The notes under the pieces: generated by a model
Seen by the model: the letters and a program-made list of their open reading frames with translations, nothing else
What the model was told of the DNA's origin: nothing
Databases searched by the model: none
Program-made: the position numbers and the translations under genes
Shown here: positions 1-8,746 of the stretch, piece after piece
Layout: the number at the start of each line of letters is the position of its first letter
How positions within the stretch are numbered: the stretch's first letter is position 1
DNA from: Bauldia litoralis
GTDB lineage: Bacteria > Pseudomonadota > Alphaproteobacteria > Rhizobiales > Kaistiaceae
Direction of reading: 5' to 3'
Length of the DNA stretch: 64,000 nt
Assembly (NCBI RefSeq): GCF_900104485.1
Contig: NZ_FMXQ01000003.1
Coordinates: 62,001-126,000, forward strand

Positions 1-128
1 GGCTGTCGCGGCCATGCAGGGGCCACAGTCCCCGCGATAATCGACAGGGTGCGTCGCTCCGCTGGTTAACCGTTCCTTGACCGCGACCAGCGAACCATGG
101 CGCCCGGATATGATGGAGGGAGCGCCCG

Positions 129-1097
129 ATGCGCAGGACGATGATCGCCGGACTGGCCATGAGCTTCTGCCTGACCGGTCTTGGCGCAACGGCGCAGGAT
201 TCGGCCCCGGCGAAGGAGCTCTTCGGCCGTGTCGCCGGACCGGCGGAGCTTCAGCCCGACGCCATCGGCTTCTACAGCCGGGGCTGCGCTTCCGGCACCG
301 TTGCGCTGCCCAGCGACGGGCCGGCGTGGCAGGTCATGCGCCCCTCGCGCAATCGCTACTGGGGCCTGCCGAACCTCGTCGCCTATATCCAGCGGCTTGC
401 CGTCGACGCGCGCCAGAATGACGGATGGCCGGGTCTCTTGGTTGGCGACCTGTCGCAACCGCGCGGCGGCCCGATGCCCTTCGGCCATTCCAGCCACCAG
501 ATCGGCCTCGATGTCGATATCTGGTTCGATCCGATGCCCGACAGGACGCTCACGCCGCAGGAACGCGAGACGATCCAGGCGACCTCCTACATCAAGAAGG
601 GCACCAACGTGACCCTCGACCGGTCCAAATGGACCGCCGCTCACAGCCGCTTGATCAAGCGCGCCGCCAGCTATCCGGAGGTCGAGCGCATCTTCGTCAA
701 TGCCGGCGTCAAGAAGCAGCTTTGCGATACCGCCGGTTCCGATCGCGCGTGGCTCCAGAAGATACGCCCCTGGTACCTGCATGACGACCACCTGCATGTC
801 CGCCTCTCCTGCCCGCCCGGCATGTCCGGGTGCAAGTCGCAGGAACCGACGGAGAAGGGCGACGGGTGCGGGGCGAATCTCTCCTGGTGGCTGAGTTCGG
901 TGCCATATGCCAGGCCCGGCAAGCCGACCAAGCCGGAGAAGCCGAAGCCGCCGATGACGCTGGCCGGATTGCCCAGCGCCTGCCGGACGGTGCTCGACGC
1001 GCCGGGCCGTGGGTCGGCCGCAGGGGCGGAGGCCGCCGTCGGTGCGGGCGCCGAGGTCAATATCCCGCTGCCGACGGCGCGCCCGGTCCTGAACTGA
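129..1097 (+). CDS. mepA: Penicillin-insensitive murein endopeptidase MepA
   Basis: 322 residues. Zinc peptidase of the M74 (MepA) family that cuts D-Ala-meso-DAP cross-links in periplasmic peptidoglycan. A signal peptide (about residues 1-22, cut after ATA) leads into the domain. The metal site is visible as GHSSHQIGLDVDIW (HxxxxxxxD type) and the later YLHDDHLHVRLSCP with its HxH. The C-terminal 60 residues are Pro/Ala/Lys-rich and look disordered. GGAGGG lies 8 nt before the ATG. It stands alone on the plus strand and is convergent with msrA. Bases 1-128 hold no gene I can support. Family call is secure; the cleavage specificity is from family knowledge. Confidence 0.93.
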   Translation: MRRTMIAGLAMSFCLTGLGATAQDSAPAKELFGRVAGPAELQPDAIGFYSRGCASGTVALPSDGPAWQVMRPSRNRYWGLPNLVAYIQRLAVDARQNDGWPGLLVGDLSQPRGGPMPFGHSSHQIGLDVDIWFDPMPDRTLTPQERETIQATSYIKKGTNVTLDRSKWTAAHSRLIKRAASYPEVERIFVNAGVKKQLCDTAGSDRAWLQKIRPWYLHDDHLHVRLSCPPGMSGCKSQEPTEKGDGCGANLSWWLSSVPYARPGKPTKPEKPKPPMTLAGLPSACRTVLDAPGRGSAAGAEAAVGAGAEVNIPLPTARPVLN

Positions 1098-1157
1098 CCG
1101 TCTACCGCCGATAGCCTGGCGCGCCGCCCGGGAGGCGGCGCACCGACTTCAGTCGCT

Positions 1158-1823
1158 TCAGGCCGCGGAAACAGCGGTCCCGACCGGACAGGCGACACCG
1201 GTGCCGCCAAGGCCGCAATAGCCGTTGGGATTCTTCGCCAGATACTGCTGGTGATAGTCCTCGGCGAAGTAGAAGGGCGGCATGTCGACGATCTCGGTCG
1301 TGATGGCGCCGTAGCCACGCTCGGCGAGTTTCTCGCCATAGCTTGCCTTCGCCGCTTCGGCCTCTTTGCGTTGCGCGGCGTCGGTCACGTAGATCCCGGA
1401 CCGGTACTGGGTGCCGACGTCATTGCCCTGGCGCATCCCCTGCGTCGGGTCATGCGCCTCGAAGAAGACCCGCAGAAGCTCGGCATAGCTCACCGTCTTC
1501 GGATCGAAGACGACGAAGACCACCTCGTTGTGGCCGGTACGGCCGCTGCAGACCTCGTTGTAGGTCGGGTTGGGCGTCTGGCCGCCGGCGTAGCCGACCG
1601 CGGTGACGTAGACCCCCGGCGTCTGCCAGAACACCCGTTCGGCGCCCCAGAAGCAGCCAAGGCCGAATACCGCCGTTTCCAGTCCGGCGGGATAGGGACC
1701 CTTCAGCGCCTGACCGTTGACGAAGTGGGTCTCCGCGGTCGGGATCGGCTCGGCGCGCCCGGCGAGCGCCGTTTCGGCGGTCGGCATTTCGGATTTCCGG
1801 CTGAAGACATCGAGAATACCCAT
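1158..1823 (-). CDS. msrA: Peptide-methionine (S)-S-oxide reductase MsrA
   Basis: 221 residues. Repairs methionine-S-sulfoxide in oxidised proteins using thioredoxin. The catalytic motif GCFWG is at residues 56-60 (nucleophile Cys57), and downstream come the GYAGG, YHQQYL and C-terminal Cys-containing segments of the family. I start at the ATG at 1823 because AAGGAG sits 6 nt upstream; the open frame runs further to 1904 but that part is not MsrA-like. It is the second gene after the small membrane protein at 1861-2190. It also adjoins the ECF sigma/ChrR stress locus, which fits an oxidative-damage role. Confidence 0.95.
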   Translation of the reverse strand: MGILDVFSRKSEMPTAETALAGRAEPIPTAETHFVNGQALKGPYPAGLETAVFGLGCFWGAERVFWQTPGVYVTAVGYAGGQTPNPTYNEVCSGRTGHNEVVFVVFDPKTVSYAELLRVFFEAHDPTQGMRQGNDVGTQYRSGIYVTDAAQRKEAEAAKASYGEKLAERGYGAITTEIVDMPPFYFAEDYHQQYLAKNPNGYCGLGGTGVACPVGTAVSAA

Positions 1824-1860
1824 GACCATCTCCTTTTCGAGGTGTTCGCCCGGTCCGACG

Positions 1861-2190
1861 TCAGGCCGCGAACGCCGCCCGCATCCGCCGCTTGCGGCCG
1901 ACATAAAGCAGCCAGGCGCCGAACAGGCCGAGCACCAGCCAGGTCGGCAGCATCAGGATCCACTGGATCAGCGGATCCCAAAGCCAGTGCCCGACATAGG
2001 CTTCGACGGTCTGCTGGATGAAGCCCTGCGCCGCCATCAGGCTCGACGGGCTGATCGAAAACCAGGCCGTTCCGAGCGGAGTCACGGTCAGCGTCGAAGC
2101 CGCGATCGTCTTGGTCCCGTCGACGACCAGCGCGACCAGCGCACCGGCGATCAGCCAGAGTCCAATGAAGCGCGCGATGAAGCCGATCAT
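1861..2190 (-). CDS. Small two-helix membrane protein (PetM-like family)
   Basis: 109 residues. Two hydrophobic segments are visible, about residues 4-24 and 76-97, with a soluble loop between them that contains a short amphipathic stretch ([18 protein letters not shown]). The C-terminus is basic ([12 protein letters not shown]). It matches, from memory, a rhizobial family often labelled PetM/cytochrome b6f subunit 7-like; that label is probably only nominal because no b6f complex is present here. It lies upstream of msrA with 37 nt between them, so the two probably form an operon. Real function unknown. Confidence 0.7.
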   Translation of the reverse strand: MIGFIARFIGLWLIAGALVALVVDGTKTIAASTLTVTPLGTAWFSISPSSLMAAQGFIQQTVEAYVGHWLWDPLIQWILMLPTWLVLGLFGAWLLYVGRKRRMRAAFAA

Positions 2191-2291
2191 GAGCCACGCC
2201 CGGATAGTGTTGCAGATATGGTCATGGCGTCATTTGCCCGCAACGGCGGCTTCCGTCAACTCGCCGTGGGCGGGCCGTGAAGCGGCCGGTG

Positions 2292-3503
2292 CTAGGCGCG
2301 AAAGCGGAAAAGGCTGACGTCGATCAGGCCGTGTCGGAATCCCGCCTCGCAATAGGACAGGTAATACGCCCAGAGGCGGCGGAAGCGGTCATCGAAGCCC
2401 AGCGGCCTTATATCGTCCCATGCCGCCTCGAACCGACGTCGCCAGTCCGCCAGCGTCAGCGCATAGCTGTCGCCAAAGCCCTGGCGGGTATCCAGGACAA
2501 GCCCGGCGCGGCTGGCTTCGGCTTCGACCCTTGAGATCGTCGGGAGCATGCCGCCGGGAAAGACGTGTCGCTGGATGAAATCCGGGTGGCTGCGATACTG
2601 CTCGAACCGGTCTTCGGAGATGGTGATGACCTGCAGCACCGCGGTGCCGCCCGGCTTCAGCAACTGCCGGAGCCTGCCGAAATAGACCGGCCAATAGCGC
2701 TCGCCAACCGCCTCGAGCATCTCGATCGAGGCAATCCGGTCGAAGCGACCGTCGATGTCCCGGTAATCCTCAAGGCGAAGGTCCGCATGGTTGCCTTCGG
2801 GATGCCCGGCAAGACGATCGCGGGCATAGGCAAGCTGCTCCTTCGACAGGGTGACGCCGACGAATGCCGAGCTCTGTCCGACCAGCCGTTCCGCCAAAGC
2901 GCCCCAGCCGCAGCCGATCTCCAGGATCGATTCGGAACCGGAAAGATCGAGCAGGTCGACGATGCGATCGAGCTTCGCGCCCTGGGCCGCCTCAAGCGTC
3001 GATCCGCCCTCATAGAGGGCCGACGAGTAATTCATCCGGCCGTCGAGCCACTTTTCGTAGAACGCGTTGCCGAGATCGTAGTGGGCCGCGATGTTTCTCC
3101 GGCTGCCACGGCGCGTGTTCGACCGCCTCACGTGCTGGAGGCGATGGCGGAGCGTGGTCAGCCGCGTGGTGCGGGCGCTCGCACCGAATGCGTTTTCGTT
3201 CTCGACAAAGAAATCAAGGAGACCCGGCAGGTCGCCGGTTGTCCATTCGCCGCCGAGATAGCCGTCGGCAAAACCGCGCTCGCCATTCAGAAGGATGCGC
3301 CACAACCCGCGCCAGCGTTGGAAGCTCATGGCGACGGTCCGGCCGGGCGCGGCGCCAACCCGCTCGATCAGCGCGCCATTCGGCAGCGTCAGCCGCAGAC
3401 ATCCGCTTCGCGGTACTGGTATTGCCTTGCCGAGAAGGCGCAGGAGCCCGGGTGTCAGTGACTCGCCCGTGGCGACGTCGGCGGATGTGGTGCGAAGGGT
3501 CAT
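2292..3503 (-). CDS. Cyclopropane-fatty-acyl-phospholipid synthase family protein
   Basis: 403 residues, the full CFA-synthase length. It has an N-terminal lipid-binding domain (about 1-110, with GFADGYLGGEWTTGDL) and a SAM-dependent methyltransferase domain whose glycine-rich motif ILEIGCGWGALAERL is clear. NYSSALYEGG is the usual active-site segment and SIEMLEAVGE follows. These enzymes transfer a methyl or methylene carbon to the double bond of membrane phospholipid acyl chains. It is the third gene of the minus-strand operon FAD oxidoreductase-DUF1365-cfa (4 nt gap) and should be driven by the TGATCC promoter at 5680-5709. In Rhodobacter similar genes belong to the singlet-oxygen regulon and some take part in furan fatty-acid synthesis rather than cyclopropane formation. 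Confidence 0.9.
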   Translation of the reverse strand: MTLRTTSADVATGESLTPGLLRLLGKAIPVPRSGCLRLTLPNGALIERVGAAPGRTVAMSFQRWRGLWRILLNGERGFADGYLGGEWTTGDLPGLLDFFVENENAFGASARTTRLTTLRHRLQHVRRSNTRRGSRRNIAAHYDLGNAFYEKWLDGRMNYSSALYEGGSTLEAAQGAKLDRIVDLLDLSGSESILEIGCGWGALAERLVGQSSAFVGVTLSKEQLAYARDRLAGHPEGNHADLRLEDYRDIDGRFDRIASIEMLEAVGERYWPVYFGRLRQLLKPGGTAVLQVITISEDRFEQYRSHPDFIQRHVFPGGMLPTISRVEAEASRAGLVLDTRQGFGDSYALTLADWRRRFEAAWDDIRPLGFDDRFRRLWAYYLSYCEAGFRHGLIDVSLFRFRA

Positions 3504-3507
3504 GAGA

Positions 3508-4284
3508 CTATTCTGCGGGAGTGAGGGTGGAGGACGGCTTGCGTCGCGATGGGTTGGGATAGACCCGGAACCCCTTGAGGATCATGCGCAGGGCATGCCA
3601 GTGGATCGCCACGATCACCTTGAGCGTGAGCAGTGGGTGGACCGCGAGTTGCCATAACAGCGCACGGTCGGTCAGGTCGACCCGATCGCCCGCCAGCGAC
3701 GCGACGATCAGGGGGCCGTCGCGATCCTCTCCCCGAATCGCGACCGAAACCCGTTCTTCGGGCGGCGCGACGCGAAAGGCGTAGCGCATGTCCATGCCGA
3801 GGAACGGCGAAACGTGGAACACCTTTTCGGCCTGCTGGTGCACGACCGCTTCGTCACCGGCGGCGACCGCTTTCACGTAGGTGTGGCGTTCCCCAAAGGT
3901 GTTGTGGACGTCATAGAGGATCGCGGCGAGCGTGCCGTCGCGCCGATGGCAGAACCAGACGCTGAGCGGATTGAAGCCATAACCGAAGACGCGCGGCATG
4001 CAGAACAGCATCAGCCGACCTCCGTCGAAGGCGATGCCGGCTTCGGCGAGCTTTGCGGTGATCTCGGCGCGTAGCGGGCGACCACTGCCGTCGCCATGGT
4101 CGCGATCGTGGAAACTGACGAGGTTGAACCGATTGCTGGAAAAGAGCCGGAGGCGAGCCGCCAGGCCCTCGATCTCATCGAGGTCGAGCAGCATCCAGAA
4201 GACGCGATAGCGCAAGCGATGCGGGCGCGGTCGCAGCCGGCGATGAATGACCGAACCGACGTAGAGGGCCGAACGCGCGATCAT
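3508..4284 (-). CDS. DUF1365 domain-containing protein
   Basis: 258 residues. The family hallmark PRVFGYGFNPLSVWFCHRRDG and the start SALYVGSVIHRRLRP...FRYRVFW-type region are both present. Function is not established; the gene is almost always found between an FAD/NAD oxidoreductase and a CFA-synthase-like gene, as here, so a role in modifying unsaturated fatty acids is inferred. The chosen ATG overlaps the stop of the upstream oxidoreductase (ATGA), which indicates translational coupling. The frame is open upstream to 4356 but that part lies inside the preceding gene. Confidence 0.88.
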   Translation of the reverse strand: MIARSALYVGSVIHRRLRPRPHRLRYRVFWMLLDLDEIEGLAARLRLFSSNRFNLVSFHDRDHGDGSGRPLRAEITAKLAEAGIAFDGGRLMLFCMPRVFGYGFNPLSVWFCHRRDGTLAAILYDVHNTFGERHTYVKAVAAGDEAVVHQQAEKVFHVSPFLGMDMRYAFRVAPPEERVSVAIRGEDRDGPLIVASLAGDRVDLTDRALLWQLAVHPLLTLKVIVAIHWHALRMILKGFRVYPNPSRRKPSSTLTPAE

Positions 4285-5618
4285 GCCGCGACCCGTTGCG
4301 TCTCGCGTGCCGCGTGGTCGACCTTGATCCGGCCGGACTCGTTGGCCACCCGCCACGGACGGCGAGCGCCACCGAGCGCCTCGGCCACGGCAAGGCCCGC
4401 CTGCAGGCCATCCTCGTGGAAGCCGGCGCCGAAATAGGCACCGCAGAACCAGGTGTTGCGGTCGCCCTGCAGGGACCAGAGCCGATCCTGAGCCGCGATC
4501 GCCGATGCGTCCATTACCGGGTGCTCATAGGTCTCGGTCCGCCAGGCCGAACGCGGCGCTTCGTCGGGGTTGAGGGTGACGAAATACGGCTCCGGTCCGG
4601 GAATCCCCTGCAGTGCGTTCATCCAATAGGTGACTGTCGGCAGCCCTTCAGGCCCGCCGCCCAGATGGTTCCAGCTCGCCCAGGCGGCCCGACGCTTCGG
4701 CATCAGCGTCGGATCGGAGTGGAGGACGGCGGTGTTCTCGCTGTAGCGGAAGGCGCCGAGGACACGTCGTTCCGCCGGCGTCGGCTCTGCCAGCATGGCG
4801 AGCGCCTGGTCGGCATGGGCGGCGATCACCACGTCGTCGAAAGTTTGCGTCGCGCCGGTACAGTCCCGGATACGGACGCTGTCTTCGCCGCGATGGATGG
4901 CGACCACGCCGGCCCCAAGCCGCACCCGGTCGGCATAGCTGGCCGTCAGTTTCTTGACATAGGTCCGGCTGCCGCCCGCGACCGTGCGCCATTGCGGGCG
5001 GTCGCGAAAGCTCAGGAGCCCGTGGTTGTCGAAAAAGCGGACGAAGGCCGCGGCCGGGAAGGCTGCGATCGCTTCGCTCGGCGTCGACCAGATGGCGCCC
5101 GCCATCGGATAGAGATGGTCGCGACGGAAAGCGGTCCCATATCCCTCGTTGTCGAGGTAGGCGCCGAGGGAAATGCCGGACGCGGCGAGCGCTGGAAGAT
5201 CGTTCGGCGCGTTCCGGTAGAAGCGGACAAGGTCGTGCAGCATCGCCCAGAAGCGCGGGCGGGCGAGGTTTCGCTTCTGGGCAAGCAGACCGGCGGCGTT
5301 GTTCCCGGCATATTCGAATCCACCGCGGTCGAGAGACACAGCGAATGACATCTCGGATGCCCGGGTCGGCACGCCAAGGAACGCGAACAGCGCTGTCAGG
5401 TTGGGATAGGTGCGCTCGTTGTAGACGATGAAGCCGGTATCGACCGGCACGTCGCCATTGGCGCTCGGCACGATCGCCGTATTAGAATGCCCGCCGAGCC
5501 GACGGTCGCGCTCATAGACCGTGACGTCGTGGCGTTGGGAAAGGAGCCAGGCTGCGGCCATGCCCGAAATACCGGTGCCGACGACCGCGATCCTCTTCCG
5601 GATGGATGTATCGAGCAT
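4281..5618 (-). CDS. FAD-dependent oxidoreductase (flavin amine oxidase-like)
   Basis: 445 residues. The N-terminus has a Rossmann dinucleotide motif, IAVVGTGISGMAAAWLLS, then ERDRRLGGHSNT, and VDTGFIVYNERTYPNL, as in predicted NAD/FAD-binding proteins linked to CFA-type lipid enzymes. The C-terminal WFCGAYFGAGFHEDGLQAGL is the typical second flavin contact. It is the first gene of the operon with DUF1365 and cfa, and has a TGATCC-N18-TAACGG promoter about 60 nt upstream. The likely job is oxidation/desaturation of a methylated acyl chain; in Rhodobacter the neighbouring homologue is needed for furan fatty acids, but I cannot assign the exact step from sequence alone. Confidence 0.9.
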   Translation of the reverse strand: MLDTSIRKRIAVVGTGISGMAAAWLLSQRHDVTVYERDRRLGGHSNTAIVPSANGDVPVDTGFIVYNERTYPNLTALFAFLGVPTRASEMSFAVSLDRGGFEYAGNNAAGLLAQKRNLARPRFWAMLHDLVRFYRNAPNDLPALAASGISLGAYLDNEGYGTAFRRDHLYPMAGAIWSTPSEAIAAFPAAAFVRFFDNHGLLSFRDRPQWRTVAGGSRTYVKKLTASYADRVRLGAGVVAIHRGEDSVRIRDCTGATQTFDDVVIAAHADQALAMLAEPTPAERRVLGAFRYSENTAVLHSDPTLMPKRRAAWASWNHLGGGPEGLPTVTYWMNALQGIPGPEPYFVTLNPDEAPRSAWRTETYEHPVMDASAIAAQDRLWSLQGDRNTWFCGAYFGAGFHEDGLQAGLAVAEALGGARRPWRVANESGRIKVDHAARETQRVAA

Positions 5619-5679
5619 GCTTGCGGTCCTGGCTTGGCGGCCGGCAGAAAACCCTGCGCGCCGGATGTCTCGTTTCCAA

Positions 5680-5709
5680 CCGTTACGGCTCGGGCATGGA
5701 TTTGGATCA
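5680..5709 (-). promoter_or_regulatory. ECF sigma (RpoE/ChrR-type) promoter of the FAD-DUF1365-cfa operon
   Basis: On the minus strand the -35 box TGATCC (5704-5709) is followed by an 18-nt spacer and TAACGG (5680-5685). TGATCC is the known -35 element of RpoE promoters under ChrR control in Rhodobacter. The match in sequence and spacing to two other promoters in this locus is seen directly; sigma dependence is inferred. Confidence 0.75.
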
Positions 5710-5717
5710 CCGGTGAG

Positions 5718-5747
5718 TGATCCAGATGCCGGCCCGCTGCGTATCCG
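5718..5747 (+). promoter_or_regulatory. ECF sigma autoregulatory promoter of the sigma-chrR operon
   Basis: TGATCC at 5718-5723, an 18-nt spacer, then TATCCG at 5742-5747. Transcription would begin near 5753, giving a leader of about 100 nt before the sigma ATG at 5852. The -35 box lies only 8 bp from the -35 box of the divergent operon, so the two promoters are back to back. Confidence 0.72.
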
Positions 5748-5851
5748 GACTCATGCAGCTCGCAATCGCAGACGAATGGTCGGGAAACTGGAGGACGGAG
5801 CCGGGATGGCGTCATCGCACGCCCGTGCGCACCACCCCCGGCAGGACGGCC

Positions 5852-6421
5852 ATGGGTAAGAGACCCCCGAAACCGGGGCCGAACCCTTCCGACCTGATCG
5901 TGGCCATCGCCCGACACGAGGACAAGGCCGCCTTCGCCGCGCTGTTCGAGCTCTATGCCGGGCGGATCAAGGCATGGCTGATGAGCACCGGGACAAGCGG
6001 CGAACGTGCCGAGGACCTCGCCCAGGAGACCATGCTGACGATCTGGCGGAAGGCGGCGTCCTACGATCCCGCCCGCGCCAACGCTTCCGCCTGGATCTTC
6101 GCGATCGCCCGTAATGCCCGCATCGACCGCTTCCGGCGCGACCGGCGGGCCGAACAACTGCCGGACATCTACGAGCTGATCGAGCCCGGAGAGCCGGACA
6201 AACCGGACGACATGCTCGACGCGGCCGAGCGCGAGCAGCGTGTCCGCCTGGCCATCACAGACCTGTCCGAGGACCAGCTCAGCGTCGTCCGGCTGTCCTT
6301 CTTCGAAGGCCGGCCGCACGGCGAGATCGCCGACCTGCTCGACCTGCCGCTCGGTACCGTCAAGTCGCGGCTCCGCCTCGCCATGAAACGCCTTCGCACC
6401 CTTCTCGGTGACCTGTCATGA
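5852..6421 (+). CDS. rpoE: ECF RNA polymerase sigma factor, RpoE/ChrR pair
   Basis: 189 residues. Region 2 covers roughly residues 15-100 (ALFELYAGRIKAWL, DLAQETMLTIWRKA, WIFAIARNARIDRFRRDRR) and region 4 covers roughly 130-185 (LSFFEGRPHGEIADLLDLPLGTVKSRLR helix-turn-helix). The partner gene is unmistakably chrR-like, which places this factor in the singlet-oxygen-responsive ECF group. The frame is open from 5717, but that start lies inside the promoter, so I use the ATG at 5852. It overlaps chrR by ATGA. Confidence 0.93.
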   Translation: MGKRPPKPGPNPSDLIVAIARHEDKAAFAALFELYAGRIKAWLMSTGTSGERAEDLAQETMLTIWRKAASYDPARANASAWIFAIARNARIDRFRRDRRAEQLPDIYELIEPGEPDKPDDMLDAAEREQRVRLAITDLSEDQLSVVRLSFFEGRPHGEIADLLDLPLGTVKSRLRLAMKRLRTLLGDLS

Positions 6422-7062
6422 CCATTGCCCATCACCCGACCCTTGAGACCCTCGCCGCCTTCGCCGCCGGAACCCTCGACGATGCGCGCGCCCTCGTGGT
6501 CGCCACGCATGTCTCGCTCTGCTCCCATTGTCGTGGCGACGTTCGCGCTTTCGAGCATGTCGGCGGTGTGCTGCTCGATCGCACCCCTCCTGCGGCCATG
6601 CGCGACGACGCGCTGGAACGGGCGCTGGCGGCCATCGGAACGGTCGCGCCGCCGGTGCACGACCGCGCGCCGTCGCTGACCATCGGCGACAAATCGCTGC
6701 CGGCGCCGCTGGCCGGACATCCGCTTGGGCCCTGGCGGTGGATCGGCCGCGGCGTCCAGTGGCGCTCGGTCGGCGTGTCGCCTGTCGACGACACGCGCGT
6801 CCTCATGCTGAAGGCGGCGCCCGGAACCCGATTGCCGCACCATCGGCATAACGGCATCGAATGGACCTGCGTGCTGGAAGGCGCCTTCCGCCACGATCTC
6901 GGGCGGTATGGCCCCGGCGACTTCGATGAGGCGGACGAATCCGTCGAGCACAAGCCGGTGATCGAAGACGGCGACACATGTGTCTGTCTTGTCGCCCTGC
7001 AGGGCGGCATCGCGCTGCAAAGCTGGCTCGGCCGCCTGATCCAGCCCCTCGTGCGCATCTGA
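6418..7062 (+). CDS. chrR: ChrR-family zinc anti-sigma factor
   Basis: 214 residues in two domains. The N-terminal anti-sigma zinc domain has His6, His31, Cys35 and Cys38 (HVSLCSHC), the same four positions known as zinc ligands in Rhodobacter ChrR. The C-terminal cupin domain (about 100-195) carries the second metal site: His142, His144, Glu148 and His178. In the known system ChrR holds RpoE inactive until singlet oxygen or organic hydroperoxide causes its turnover, which needs the cupin domain. It is translationally coupled to the sigma gene by a 4-nt overlap. Confidence 0.95.
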   Translation: MTIAHHPTLETLAAFAAGTLDDARALVVATHVSLCSHCRGDVRAFEHVGGVLLDRTPPAAMRDDALERALAAIGTVAPPVHDRAPSLTIGDKSLPAPLAGHPLGPWRWIGRGVQWRSVGVSPVDDTRVLMLKAAPGTRLPHHRHNGIEWTCVLEGAFRHDLGRYGPGDFDEADESVEHKPVIEDGDTCVCLVALQGGIALQSWLGRLIQPLVRI

Positions 7063-7070
7063 GCGTGGAC

Positions 7071-7922
7071 ATGAGCTTGTCGGCAGCCACCCTGTCTCAC
7101 GCTCGGGACCCGGTCTCGCGGGCGCGCGGAAAAGCGATCGGGCGATCGATTCCCTATGCCAGCGGAGCGCGACGGTCGCTTGATGTCCACGCGCCGGCTA
7201 ATAGCCGCAATGCGCCGGTTGTCCTCTTCTTCTACGGTGGCAGTTGGCAGCACGGCGCCAGGGAGACCTACCGCTTCGTCGCGTCCGCCCTTGCTGCAAA
7301 GGGCTTTGTGGCGATCGTCGCCGACTACCGGGTCTATCCGGAGGTCGGCTATCCCGGCTTCCTTGAAGACGCGGCACTGGCGACCCGTTGGACGCGGGAT
7401 CATGCCGCCGAGTTTGGTGGCGACCCCCGCCGTTTGTTCGTCATGGGCCACTCGGCCGGCGCCTATATCGCCGCCATGCTGGCGCTCGACGCTCGCTGGC
7501 TGGCCTCGGTCGACCTCCACCCCAACGAGACATTTGCCGGGCTGATCGGCATCGCCGGCCCGTATGACTTCCTGCCGCTTCGCGACAAGACCCTGGAGAC
7601 TATCTTCGGCGGCGCCAATCGGCCCGAAACGCAGCCGATCGTGCATGTCTCGGCAGGTGCCCCACCGACTTTCCTCGCAACGGGAACCCGCGACCGCATC
7701 GTCGATCCGGCCAACAGCGACCGCCTCGCACCGCGTCTCGAAGCGGTCGGGAGCCCTGCGACGGTTCGGCGCTATCGCGGTCACGGCCACATGACGATCA
7801 TCGGCGCCCTCGCCTTTCCTCTGCGACTGTTCATGCCGCTGGTCGGCGACATCGCCGATTTCATTGAGGGTCGGGCCGCCGGCTCGCAATTGCGGATCGC
7901 GCCAGCGGAGACCGCGCCGTGA
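7071..7922 (+). CDS. Alpha/beta hydrolase (HSL/kynurenine-formamidase-like)
   Basis: 283 residues, no signal peptide. The oxyanion-hole motif FFYGGSW and nucleophile elbow GHSAG are clear; an Asp (GTRDRIVDP) and a His (RGHGHMTII) near the C-terminus complete a plausible triad. It resembles small cytosolic carboxylesterases. It begins 8 nt after chrR and overlaps the next gene, so it belongs to the sigma operon. A lipase/esterase role in acyl-chain turnover is a guess from context. I reject the longer reading from 6978 because it lies within chrR. Confidence 0.85.
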   Translation: MSLSAATLSHARDPVSRARGKAIGRSIPYASGARRSLDVHAPANSRNAPVVLFFYGGSWQHGARETYRFVASALAAKGFVAIVADYRVYPEVGYPGFLEDAALATRWTRDHAAEFGGDPRRLFVMGHSAGAYIAAMLALDARWLASVDLHPNETFAGLIGIAGPYDFLPLRDKTLETIFGGANRPETQPIVHVSAGAPPTFLATGTRDRIVDPANSDRLAPRLEAVGSPATVRRYRGHGHMTIIGALAFPLRLFMPLVGDIADFIEGRAAGSQLRIAPAETAP

Positions 7923-8746
7923 CCACACCGCAATTCTTCAGCGCCCTTGTCCTCGTTGCCGCCGGCCTGTCGCTGGCGATGGCGGGCTCATGGCTCATCT
8001 GGCGCCGCACCGGCAATTCCGGCTGGGTCGACACGATCTGGTCCTTCGCCGTCGGCGGGGTCGGCATCGCCGGCGCCCTCGCCCCCTTCGTGCTCTACGG
8101 CGAACCGTCTCTCCGCCAGGGGCTGGTGATCGTGCTGGTCGCCGCCTGGGCCCTGCGCCTCGGGTTGCACATCGCCTCACGCTCGGCCGGCGTCGCTGAC
8201 GATCCACGCTATGCGCAACTGGCCCGGGAATGGGGCACCGATGCGCCACGACAGATGTTCTGGCTGGTCCAGAAACAGGCGCTGGTCAGCATCCCGCTCG
8301 CCCTTTCGATTGTGCTCGCCGCATGGAACCCCGTCGGCCTGCGCCTGCAGGATGCACTGGGCGCCGCGGTCCTCGTCATCGGCATCGCCGGCGAGGCGAT
8401 TGCCGACGCTCAGCTTCGCCGTTTTCGCCGCAACACCGAAGACACCAGCCGCGTCTGCGATACTGGCCTGTGGCGGTGGTCGCGCCACCCGAATTACTTC
8501 TTCGAGTGGTTTGGCTGGCTGGCCTATCCGTTGCTGGCGATCGATCTCGGCGGCGCCTATCCGTGGGGCTGGCTGGCGCTCGCCGGACCGGCCTGCATGT
8601 ACTGGCTTCTCGTCCACATCTCGGGCATCCCGCCGCTTGAAGCTCACATGCTGGCGCGGCGCGGCGATGCCTTCCGCGCCTACCAGGCGCGCACCAGCGC
8701 CTTCTTTCCCCTGCCGCCGCGCACCAAGTCAGGAGTTGTCGCATGA
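7919..8746 (+). CDS. DUF1295 membrane protein (steroid 5-alpha-reductase-like)
   Basis: 275 residues with about six hydrophobic segments. The C-terminal region carries the conserved signature of the isoprenylcysteine methyltransferase / steroid reductase fold: DTGLWRWSRHPNYFFEWFGW followed by GIPPLEAHMLARRGDAFRAYQ. Members are membrane-bound enzymes of unknown substrate and are regular companions of CFA-like genes in ChrR-type operons. It starts at GTG, overlapping the stop of the hydrolase (GTGA), and overlaps the next gene by ATGA, so the operon is tightly coupled. Confidence 0.9.
   Translation: MTTPQFFSALVLVAAGLSLAMAGSWLIWRRTGNSGWVDTIWSFAVGGVGIAGALAPFVLYGEPSLRQGLVIVLVAAWALRLGLHIASRSAGVADDPRYAQLAREWGTDAPRQMFWLVQKQALVSIPLALSIVLAAWNPVGLRLQDALGAAVLVIGIAGEAIADAQLRRFRRNTEDTSRVCDTGLWRWSRHPNYFFEWFGWLAYPLLAIDLGGAYPWGWLALAGPACMYWLLVHISGIPPLEAHMLARRGDAFRAYQARTSAFFPLPPRTKSGVVA

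Noticed and set aside
66-797. Long minus-strand frame opposite mepA
   Set aside because: Complement of a clear MepA gene; composition (Arg/Ala/Gly/Asp-rich, no motif) is typical of an antisense frame in GC-rich DNA.
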